Positions 46,977 to 56,300 of a stretch of 64,000 bases of DNA are shown piece by piece. The stretch's first letter is position 1, and every line of letters begins with the position of its first letter. The stretch spans positions 43,250 to 107,249 of the forward strand of contig JAKFUL010000019.1 in the NCBI GenBank assembly GCA_021732665.1, in the 5' to 3' direction. Under the pieces are notes generated by a model, which saw nothing but the letters and a program-made list of their open reading frames with translations, was not told the DNA's origin and searched no databases. This DNA is from Acetobacteraceae bacterium (GTDB lineage: Bacteria; Pseudomonadota; Alphaproteobacteria; Acetobacterales; Acetobacteraceae). Position numbers and translations under genes: made by a program.

Positions 46977-47393
46977 CTAGCCGAGCCTCTTCAGCGTCCG
47001 GGTGAATTCCGCAATCTCGTCGACATCCAAAACAGTCCCATTCGCCCAGAAGTGCAACAGCGCATCCCGATTGATCTCGGCCCATTGCGCAGCAGCCACC
47101 GCACCGGTGGCTTCACGCGGATTGACGCCGTGATTGAGGAGACGCGGCGGTTGTTCCAGAGTGATCGTCAGGAATGGGTCACCGCCGCCGGCACGCTGAG
47201 GAAACCACTTGATCCTGGGACCGTGCTGCCCCTGGCGGGTCGAGATGTATATGACCCCGGGCACCCCTGTGTGTCGTTCCCGCAGGTTTGTCATCTCAAC
47301 GGGATCATCCAGAAGTTCCTCGGCCTCAACCTCCGAAATCGCGCGTCCCGGTGCGAAGCTGAAGGCCAGACCGAGTGTTTCTGCCTCAGCCAC
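46977..47393 (-). CDS. Hypothetical protein between tatC and serS
   Basis: 138-aa soluble protein I do not recognise. Visible features are an acidic N-terminal third, a central basic/aromatic strand 'GPRIKWFPQRAGGGDPFLTI', and a C-terminal helical stretch 'WAEINRDALLHFWANG' of the type often seen in small uncharacterised proteins near DUF4160/DUF2442 toxin-antitoxin-like pairs. No partner gene of that kind is adjacent. It lies 42 bases after tatC and 6 bases before serS on the same strand, so it should be co-transcribed with them. Its local composition (47000-47400) is less GC-rich than the flanks, which may indicate a later insertion. Confidence 0.65.
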   Translation of the reverse strand: MAEAETLGLAFSFAPGRAISEVEAEELLDDPVEMTNLRERHTGVPGVIYISTRQGQHGPRIKWFPQRAGGGDPFLTITLEQPPRLLNHGVNPREATGAVAAAQWAEINRDALLHFWANGTVLDVDEIAEFTRTLKRLG

Positions 47394-47435
47394 GGCCGAA
47401 ACCTCGCACCGCGAACGCCAAGGAAGGCCTGTTCA

Positions 47436-48254
47436 TCACACCTTCGCCCCCTCATCCGGATCAGGCTTCGGTGCCATCCAGGCCGCCGCCAGGATCGAGA
47501 TCTCGTACAAAAGGATCAGCGGGATCGCCAAACCGATCTGCGAGATAATGTCCGGCGGCGTGATGATCGCCGCCACCACGAACATGGCCACGACAGCGTA
47601 GCGGCGCCCCTTGCGCAGGCTCTCGACGTTGAGAATCCCCACCTTGCACAGCAGCGTCAGCAGCACCGGCATCTGGAAGGCGATGCCGAAGGCCAGGATC
47701 ATGTGCATGACCAGCGCCAGGTATTCGCTGACCTTCGCCTCCAGCTGGATGGCGACACTGTCCGCCCCGGCCGGCGTCTCGAAGGAGATGAAGAATTTCC
47801 ACGCCAGCGGGAAGATGAAGTAATAGGCCAGCGCCGCGCCCATGACGAACAGGAAGGGCGAGGCGACCAGGAAGGGCATGATCGCCTTTTTCTCGCTGCG
47901 ATACAGCCCGGGCGCCACGAACAGCCAAAGCTGCGTCGCCCACATCGGGAAGGAGAAGAAGATCGCGCCGAAGAAGGCGACCTTCAGATAGGTGAAGAAG
48001 GCCTCATAAAGCTGGGTGAAGATCATTCGCCGGTCGGTGCCCGTGCCACCCGAGGCCAGGCTCTGCTGCATCAGGATGTCGGCCAATGGCTGCGCCAGGA
48101 AGCCGTAAATGGCGGAGGAGAAATAATAGCAGATCGCAAAGGCCAGAAAGAACGCGCCGACCGACCAGAGCACGCGGGTGCGCAACTCCAGCAAATGCTC
48201 CATGAGCGGCATCGGCTTGTCGTCGATGGTGTCTTCCACAGGGGCGCGTGCCAC
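47436..48254 (-). CDS. tatC: Twin-arginine translocase subunit TatC
   Basis: 272-aa inner-membrane protein with six hydrophobic helices. The N terminus has the conserved 'MPLMEHLLELRTRVL', which forms the signal-recognition face together with the first loop. A periplasmic loop holds 'TQLYEAFFTYLKVAFFGA', followed by 'FPMWATQLWLFVAPGLY'. TatC recognises folded proteins with twin-Arg signals; several genes here (HtrA-like, NMT1-like) have RR in their signals. It lies 12 bases downstream of tatB. The C-terminal tail is cytoplasmic and short. Confidence 0.97.
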   Translation of the reverse strand: MARAPVEDTIDDKPMPLMEHLLELRTRVLWSVGAFFLAFAICYYFSSAIYGFLAQPLADILMQQSLASGGTGTDRRMIFTQLYEAFFTYLKVAFFGAIFFSFPMWATQLWLFVAPGLYRSEKKAIMPFLVASPFLFVMGAALAYYFIFPLAWKFFISFETPAGADSVAIQLEAKVSEYLALVMHMILAFGIAFQMPVLLTLLCKVGILNVESLRKGRRYAVVAMFVVAAIITPPDIISQIGLAIPLILLYEISILAAAWMAPKPDPDEGAKV

Positions 48255-48266
48255 GGGCGTGAACTC

Positions 48267-48893
48267 TCAGGCTTGGGTGGTGGCGGGCGTGCCGACGGGG
48301 GTGCCCAAGGGGGTACCAGGCGGCAGCATGTCGGGCGCGGCGGCGGCGGGCGCCGCGGGGGCCTCGGGCGCAATCGCGGCGGCGGGCGGCGGCACCATCG
48401 CCGGCGCGGGCGTGCTGGGCGGCAGGAAGGCTGGCGCATCCGCCACATCCCCGGCCGTGGGCGGCGGCGGCGGAGCCACATAGGGCGCCATGGTGCCGGG
48501 CGGGATCATCGCCGGCGCGCCAGGGGTACTGGCGGCGGTCGCGGGCGGGGTCCAGGCCGGCGTGGTATAGCCGCCGCTGCCGCCATTCATCCCGTTCAGC
48601 GAGGATTTCAGCGAGCCGTCGGGGTCCACCGTCTTGTCGACCATGCCCTTGAGGTCGAAATTCTTGATGTCGCTGATGGTGCTGCGCACGTCCTGGATCT
48701 GGTTGCGGACCTCCTGCAGGTTCGCCTCCTTCACCAGATCATCGGCCTGGGACTGGAAGTCCCGGATCATCTTCTTGCCCTTCTGGATCCATGCGGCGAT
48801 GCCCTTGATGGCATTGGGCAAATCCTTGGGGCCGATGACGATGAGCGCCACCACCGCAATCAGCGCAATCTCGGACCAGGCGAGGTCGAACAT
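48267..48893 (-). CDS. tatB: Sec-independent translocase protein TatB
   Basis: 208-aa protein. The N terminus 'MFDLAWSEIALIAVVALIVIGPKDLPN' (in parts) has the TatA/B single helix followed by the Gly-Pro-Lys-Asp-Leu-Pro hinge, then an amphipathic helix and a coiled region to about 90. The last 105 residues are an unusually long Pro/Ala/Thr-rich tail with repeated 'PPGT' and 'GTP' steps, likely disordered. TatB with TatC forms the Tat receptor. I chose the ATG at 48893, which starts the canonical helix. tatA, normally immediately upstream, is absent; the next gene upstream is an ABC ATPase. Confidence 0.93.
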   Translation of the reverse strand: MFDLAWSEIALIAVVALIVIGPKDLPNAIKGIAAWIQKGKKMIRDFQSQADDLVKEANLQEVRNQIQDVRSTISDIKNFDLKGMVDKTVDPDGSLKSSLNGMNGGSGGYTTPAWTPPATAASTPGAPAMIPPGTMAPYVAPPPPPTAGDVADAPAFLPPSTPAPAMVPPPAAAIAPEAPAAPAAAAPDMLPPGTPLGTPVGTPATTQA

Positions 48894-48989
48894 CAATACC
48901 TTCTGACGCAATGGGGTGGCCGGGCGAAGGCCGGCGCAAGCGGCTTCCCTATCACCTGGGGGTGCATCTAGGAAGCCGTGCCGGCCGCG

Positions 48990-50063
48990 TCATCCCCTCG
49001 ACGCGATACAGCCGCCGGACAGACCCAACGGAAAGACGAAGGCGCGTTGCGGATCGGCTTGCAGGCTCACCGCCTCGCCCCGGCGCAGCGACACCCCCGG
49101 CGGCAGCCGGGCATGGATGTGCAGGATGCCGCCATGGCCGTCGGGCAGGGCCATATGGGCCATGGTGGTGGCGCCGAGCAGGCGGCAGGCCTCGACCTCG
49201 GCCGGCGCGGCGCCTGCGTGGCCGGGGGGCAGCACCCGCACCCCCTCGGGCCGCAGCAGCAATTGCGCCGGGCCATCGGGCAGGGCAGCGGGCAGCGGGC
49301 CGAGCGGGGTTTGCGCCACCCGCGCGGTCACGGTGGCCGGAATGTCGTTCACCTCGCCCAGGAAGCGGGCGACGAAGGGGGTGGCGGGGCGCAGATATAG
49401 CTCCTCGGGCGAGCCGAGCTGCTCTACGCGGCCCTCGCGCATCAGGGCGATCCGGTCGGCCATGAACATCGCCTCCTCGGCGTCATGGGTGACGATCAGC
49501 GCCGGGATGCCGGCCTCCTGCAACACGTGCAGCGTGTCGTCGCGGACCTGTTCGCGCAGCCGGGCGTCGAGGCTGGCGAAGGCCTCGTCCAGCAGCAACG
49601 CGGCCGGGCGGGGGGCGAGTGCGCGGGCCAGCGCCACGCGTTGTTGTTGGCCGCCGGAGAGCTGGTGCGGCCAGGCGCCGCCGCGCTCGGCCAGGCGCAC
49701 CCGCTCCAGCGCCTCGGCCACGCGCGATTCGCGCTCGGCGCGCGACAGCCGCGCCAGGCCGAAGCCGACATTCTCGGCCACCGTGAGATGGGGGAAAAGC
49801 GCGTAGTCCTGGAAGACGAAGCCCACGCGCCTTGCCTCGGGCAGCATGTCATGGCCGGGGGAGGCCAGCGTCACCCCGTCCAGCGTGATGCGGCCGCGCT
49901 GCACCGGCTCCAGCCCCGCCACCAGCCGCAGCAGCGTGGTCTTGCCATCGCCGGAGGGGCCGAGCAGGCAGAGGATTTCCCCCGGCGCCACCTCCAGCGA
50001 GACGCCGCGCAGCACCTGCTTGGCGCCGAAACTGTGATGGATGTCCGCGAGGTGAAGGCCCAT
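48990..50063 (-). CDS. FbpC/PotA-like ABC transporter ATP-binding protein
   Basis: 357-aa ATPase. Walker A is 'GPSGDGKTT' (residues 35-43, with Asp where Cys or Ser is usual), the Q-loop 'VFQDYALFPHLT', signature 'LSGGQQQRVALARAL', Walker B 'ALLLDEAFASLD' and H-loop His in 'LIVTHDAEEA'. The C-terminal 120 residues are a TOBE-type regulatory domain with 'LLLRPEGVRVLPPG'. This length and layout suit ferric-iron, sulfate, spermidine or thiamine importers. No permease or binding protein lies next to it, so it is an orphan in this window. It is divergent from the giant RTX gene by 241 bases. Confidence 0.9.
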   Translation of the reverse strand: MGLHLADIHHSFGAKQVLRGVSLEVAPGEILCLLGPSGDGKTTLLRLVAGLEPVQRGRITLDGVTLASPGHDMLPEARRVGFVFQDYALFPHLTVAENVGFGLARLSRAERESRVAEALERVRLAERGGAWPHQLSGGQQQRVALARALAPRPAALLLDEAFASLDARLREQVRDDTLHVLQEAGIPALIVTHDAEEAMFMADRIALMREGRVEQLGSPEELYLRPATPFVARFLGEVNDIPATVTARVAQTPLGPLPAALPDGPAQLLLRPEGVRVLPPGHAGAAPAEVEACRLLGATTMAHMALPDGHGGILHIHARLPPGVSLRRGEAVSLQADPQRAFVFPLGLSGGCIASRG

Positions 50064-50304
50064 GCGCGGCTTGTGGCCCCTTTGGTCGGCGCTGAGAAGG
50101 CGGGCGGTGGGGCTTGCCCACCGCGTCGGCGCGGCGGGGGCTGGGCCTGAAACATGTGGTGATCCTGCAACCGGTTGAGAGGATCACGTTTTTGTGTTTT
50201 AGTAAGGGGAAATTAATGTTTGTTTGAAGCAACCATTCGTCCATCGCCGTACCGAAGCCGCTGACCTGGCCGCCGTGGGGAGGGACCGTAAGCAGGAGCA
50301 GTTC
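50064..50304. promoter_or_regulatory. Divergent regulatory region of the ABC ATPase and giant RTX gene
   Basis: This 241-base gap is GC-rich up to about 50155 and then AT-rich (50186-50225), the likely plus-strand promoter and leader. It contains the hairpin listed separately, and AGCAGGAG at 50291-50298, which fits as ribosome-binding site for the ATG at 50305. No -35/-10 pair is convincing. Confidence 0.5.
50159..50187 (+). terminator. Compound hairpin followed by T-rich tract
   Basis: GTGATCCT (50159-50166) pairs perfectly with AGGATCAC (50180-50187). Between them sits CAACCGGTTG, itself a perfect 10-base palindrome. Directly after comes GTTTTTGTGTTTT. On the plus strand this has the form of an intrinsic terminator, yet no plus-strand gene ends just upstream and the RTX gene starts 118 bases downstream. 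It may be an insulator, a leader attenuator or an operator. Confidence 0.55.
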
Positions 50305-53300
50305 ATGTCCTTCGCCTCCAGTCTCAGCGTCTCCAGCCTCATTGGCGCCAACGGCTTCCAGCTCAACGGCGCAACCGCCGGTGACAATGCCGGCTTTTCC
50401 GTGTCCGGTGCGGGGGATTATAACGGCGATGGCTATGCCGATGTGATCATCGGCGCGCCGAAGTCCGGCGCAACCGATGCTGGCGCCTTCTACGTCGCCT
50501 ACGGCGGCAGCGCGTTCGGGACCGGCACCTACTCCCTCGCTTTTCTGCCCAATGGCTTCAGCTTAAGCGGCGGTGGTGGACAGCTCGGCACTGCGGTCTC
50601 GGGCGGCGGCGACTTCAACGGCGATGGCTACGACGATGTCATCGTCGGCGGCCCAGGGGCCAATTCCGACAGGGGGACTGCAGCAGTTGTGTTCGGCGGA
50701 ACGGCGGGGTTTACGGCGGCGCCTGGAACTTTTTTCGGCATTAACGGCGGCACAGCTGGCGACAAGATGGGTACCGCTGTGGCCATCGCCGGCGACGTCA
50801 ATCGCGACGGCTTCGCCGACATCATCCTGGGTGCGCCGGGGGCCGACAATGGCGGTACGAATTCAGGCTCGGCCTATGTCATCTTCGGCCGGCCCGCCGG
50901 AACGCCATCCACCTTCGACCCCTCGATACTGAACGGCAAGAACGGCTTCCGTGTCGACGGCGCCGGCAGCAATGCCGGGCTGGGCAGCACCGTGTCCTCG
51001 GCCGGCGACGTCAATGGCGACGGCTTCGCCGACATCATCATCGGCGGCGGAAACAAGCAATCCTATGTCGTCTTCGGCAAGGCCGAGGGCTTCGATGCCG
51101 TCATCAATGTCTCCGAACTCGATGGCAGCAACGGCTTCCGGCTGTTCAGCCGGGCCAGCCCGGACGATGTCGGCGCCAGCCTGGCCTCGGCCGGGGATGT
51201 GAATGGCGACGGCATCACCGATCTGCTGATCGGGCGGGTCTCGACTTTCCTCGACGGCGCTTTCGTGGTGTTCGGCAAGACCACCGGCTGGGCCTCCAGC
51301 CTCGAGCTTTGCGCCATGGATGCCGGCACCGGCTTCCGGCTGCTGGGCGATTTCTCCGCCAGCCCGATCGCCGGCGTGGCGGTGGATGGCGTGGGCGACA
51401 TCAACGCGGATGGCTTCGCCGACCTGATCGTCAGCGAGCTCGCCGGCAGCCCAGGCGCCTATACCGGCGCCGGCTCGGCCTATGTGGTGCTGGGCAAGTC
51501 CGGCTGGTCCTCCAGCCAGAACCTCTCGACGCTCGCCGATGGGACCAACGGCTTCAAGATCAACGGCCGCAGCTCCGGCAATGACATCCTGGGCTTCTCC
51601 GTCGCCGGGGCGGGCGATGTGGATGGCGATGGCTTCGCCGATCTGGTCCTGGGCGCGCCGGGCTCACCCACCAGCGAGGGCGCCGGCTATGCCGCGGTGG
51701 TGCTCTCGCCCATCACGCAGTCGAGCTTCTACAACGGCACCACGCTGGGCGACACCATCACGGGTTCGGCCGGAAATGACACCATCAACGGTCTTGACGG
51801 GGATGACGTCCTGAATGGCCAGGCCGGCCGAAACTTCATCAATGGCGGGGATGGTGACGACATCATCTCCAACCTGACCACTTCCTCGGCCGGCGGCACG
51901 CTCAATGGCAACGCGGGCATCGACACGCTGGATTATTCCAAGGCGACGCTCGGGATCGCGTCCTTCCTCGGCGATCTGTCGAGTGGCCTCATCGTCAGCG
52001 TGGGGGGCGGCACCAGCAATGACAGCATCTCGAGCTTCGAGAACATCATCGGCACGAAATTCGCGGACAACCTGGTCGGCAGCAGCGCCGACAACGTCAT
52101 CGAAGGCGGCGACGGCAACGACACGCTGAATGGCGGCGGCGGCAATGACACGGCGAGCTATGCCTCCGCAGCATCCGCGGTGATCGTCGATCTGCGGTTC
52201 CAGGGATTCGCCCAGTTCCAGAATACGCAAGGCGCCGGCCGTGACGTGCTGAACAGCTTCGAAAGCCTGCGCGGCAGCCGCTTCGACGACTTGCTGGTAG
52301 GTACGACGGGCAACAACACCATCGAAGGCGGCGCGGGCAATGACGATTTGGTGGGCGGCGGTGGGCGCGACACGCTGAGCTATGAGCACGCCACGAACAG
52401 CGTCTTCCTCGATCTGAACGGTCCGCTGACCCAGAACACCAGCGGCGCCGGCACCGACACCTTCGGCGCGGAGGGCAGCACCAGCTTCGTCAACATCATC
52501 GGCTCGGCCTGGGATGACCAGCTTTCAGGCGATGAGGGGATCAACCAGCTCGAGGGCGGCCGCGGCGATGACACGCTGAGCGGCGCCGGCACAGGCGCGC
52601 CCGGGGATGACTACGACACCCTGATCGGCGGCATGGGCGATGACACGCTGATCTATGTCGATGGCGAGACCCTGGCCGATGGCGGCAGCGGCTTCGACAC
52701 GCTGGAGATCTTCGACCCCAACAGCGCCGACGCCACCCTCGACGTCACCGTCGGCATCTTCGGACGCTACAAAGACATTGAACGCGTCCTGTTCACGGGC
52801 AGCAACAACAAGCTGGAACTCAACGCGCTCACGGTCCTCACCTTCTCCTCCACCACCGACACGCTGGTGCTGGATGATTCGCCCGACGGGGAACCCAACA
52901 GCTTCTCGTTCCTGGACAATGGCTGGACCAAGGGCGATGAGGCGAATGGCTACATCACCTACAACCATACCTCTGGCGCCATAGTCCGCGCCTCCGACTT
53001 GCTGACCCAGCCCAGCTTCGACCCGCCGCTGCCGACGATCATCAGCCTCGCCATCTCCGACGACACGGCGCCGGATGGCGTGGTCAATGATGATTTCGCG
53101 CAGGACTTCATCACCAGGGTCACGACGCAGACCATCACCGGCGAGCTGTCGGAGGCGCTGGAGGCGGGCGAGAGGGTCGTGGTCGTCGTCACCAATGGCG
53201 GCGCCGCCGACGGGGTCGACGCCACCATCGCGGTGGGCGAGACAAAATGGACGGCGGTGATCGATCTGCTGCCGGGCGAGGGCACCATCGGGGCCCGCGT

Positions 53301-56300
53301 GGTCGACGGGAATGAGGTTGCCGGCGAGATTTATGACCAGGACTACGTGCTGGACCTGACCGCGCCGGGCGTGGGTGGCGGAGCCGATTTCGCCCCGCCC
53401 ACCGTGACAGCGCTGGATGGCAAGAACGGCTTCACCATCAACGGGCCCACCAACTCGGTACTGGAGGTCGGCTATGTGGTGGCCGGGGCCGGCGACGTGA
53501 ATGCCGATGGCTTCGCGGATGTGCTGCTCACCAGCCAGTACACCGACTTCGATGGCGAGAATGGCGGCTCGGCCTATGTCGTGTTCGGCAGTTCCGGCGG
53601 GAATTCCCAGATCAATCTGTCCGAACTCGATGGCACGAACGGCTTCCGGCTGGACGGGCCGCCGGGCGGTGCCATCGGCAGCGACAGCTTCATCAAGGAG
53701 CTGGGCGACATCAACTACGATGGGTTCTCCGACCTGTTGGTGCCGGTCTTCGGTGCCGGTCTCTATGTCGTCTATGGCAGTTCCGGCGCCTGGGATGCCA
53801 GCCTGTCGCTCTCGACCATGGATCAGAGCCAGGGCTTCCTGATCACGAACACCAGCGAGGACAGCAGCAATGATTTCGGCCAGGTCGCGACAAGCCTGGG
53901 CGATGTGAATGGCGATATGCTGAACGACATCCTGCTGACCGACTACAACCACGGCGATGGGGGCGACGGCATCGCCTATGTGATCTACGGCAACGAGAAT
54001 GGCTTCGCCGCGACCATCGATGTATCGCTGCTTGGCAGCGACGAGGTCCGTGTGATCTTCGCGCCGCAACCCTCTGCGGGCTTCGGTTATTCGGCGGACA
54101 TCGTCAGCGATGTGAACAAGGACGGACTGGGCGACATCCTGATCCTCGATCTGGCGGTGGGCGAGGGCGCGGTTGTGCCCACCGCCTATCTGTTCCTGGG
54201 GCGCAGCGATGTCGGCGCCGTTTCTGCGGAGCCGACCTTCGCCATCACGCTGCCCCGGGCTGCCCCGGATTTCTTCGCCGATGTCGCGGGCATCGGCGAT
54301 GTGAATGGCGATGGCTATGGCGATGTCATCATCGGCGTGGGCGGAGCCTATGTGAATGAGAATGACGAGCTCCCCAGCGGTGCCGCCTACGTGATCTTCG
54401 GCGGCAGCGACCTCGGTGGAAGCGGCCTGACCGATGTGTCGCAGCTGGATGGCACGAATGGCTTCGTCATCTACGGCGCCAGCGAATTTGATGGGTTGGG
54501 CGAGGTCGTCTCCGCCGCCGGCGATGTGAACGGCGATGGCGTGGATGACCTGCTGATCGGCGCGTCCGGTGCCTTCTCCGGGGGAGGTGGCGCCTATGCG
54601 CTTTATGGTCGCCGCGAGGGTTTCACCCCGTCGATCGATCTGGCCGCGTTGCAGGAGAGCGAGGGCTTTGCCCTGTTGGGTGCCGGCTTCAACGACATGA
54701 TCGGCGTCGCCGTCGCCGCGGCCGGAGACTTCAACGGCGATGGCGGTACCGACATCATCGTGGGCGCAAGCGGGGCCAACGGCGCGGACGGCGCGGCTTA
54801 CGTGATCTACGGCGCCGTGCCCGGCGGCGCGCCGATCACCATCGGCGACCTCGCCTTCGCCGACGACAGCGGCGCGAGCAAGACCGACTTCATCACCAAC
54901 CAGGACGAGACCGACCTCACCGGCACCCTCTCCGCCGAACTCGGGGAGGGCGAGTTTCTGGTGCTCTCGCTCGATGATGGCGCGACCTGGCGGGACATCA
55001 CGGATGATGTCCGGGGCACTTCGTTCTCAACCGACCTCGACGATGTCACCTCCAACACTCTCCGGATCAAGGTGACGGACATCGCCGGCAATGACAGCAA
55101 GGTTGTCTCGCAGGCCTTTGTGATCGACGAGATCAGTCCGGACGCGCCGGTCATCACCGGCGTCACCGACGACACCGGCACGCCCGACGACAACATCACC
55201 GGCGACCGCAACATCTTCATCAACGGCACGGCGGAGGCAGGCGCCACCGTCACCCTGTTCCTCGAGAACCCGGAGGAGGAATCGGAGAAGCTTGGCGAGG
55301 TCACCGCCGACCAGGATGGCAAGTGGAGCTACGACTACACCGCGGTCACGCTGGAATCGGGCAAGTACAGCTTCTTCGCCCTCGCAACCGACGTCGCCGG
55401 CAATGAGAGCGACGAGTCCGATGTCTTCCAGGTCACCATCAACTCGCTGCCCGAGGGCAACGTCTTCCTGACGCTGCAGGCCCCCGGCACGCTGCTGGCG
55501 AGCAACGACATCACCGACGCCGATGGCCTGGGCACGATCACCTACCAGTGGCAGAGGCTGGTGGGCGCCACCTGGACCGACCTGCAAGGTGTCACCGGCG
55601 CCACCCTGACCCCGGGCGCCGATCTGGCCAACCAGGAATTGCGTGCGCAGGCGCGCTTCACCGACAATGGCGGCACGAATGAGACGCTGGCCTCCTCGGT
55701 CACCGCGCTCTTCGGCACCGCTGGCCGCGACAATCTGGAGGGCAGCCCCGGCACCAACATCATCGTGGGCCTGGCCGGCAGCGACGCGCTGATCGGCGGC
55801 GAGGGCAATGACACGCTTTATGGCGGCGCCGGAAACGACACCTATTTCGTGGCCGACACGCTCAGCACCCTGGTTGAGCTGCGCAATGAGGGCATCGACC
55901 AGGTCGACACCAAGGTCGATTGGACGCTGGCGGACAACTTCGAAAACCTGTTCTTCAGCGGGGATGTGTTGGCGAGCGGCCGTGACAATCCGGTTGGCGG
56001 GGCCGATTTCACCGGCATCGGCAACGCGCTCGCCAACAGGATCTGGGGCGGCAATGGCAATGACCTGCTCCAGGGCCTGGGCGGCCGCGACAGCATCTAT
56101 GGCGGCGCGGGTGACGACACGATCGATGGCGGCGGCGACAGCAACGTGCTCAATGGCGGCGATGGCTTCGACATGGTCGACTACTCGCTGCTGATCCAGG
56201 GCGTGGGCGTCAACCTCGTCGCCGCCACCGCGGTGCTGGGCGGCCGGGTGCTGGATACCTTCTCGGGCTTCGAGGGCGCCTTCGGCGGCAGCGGCAATGA

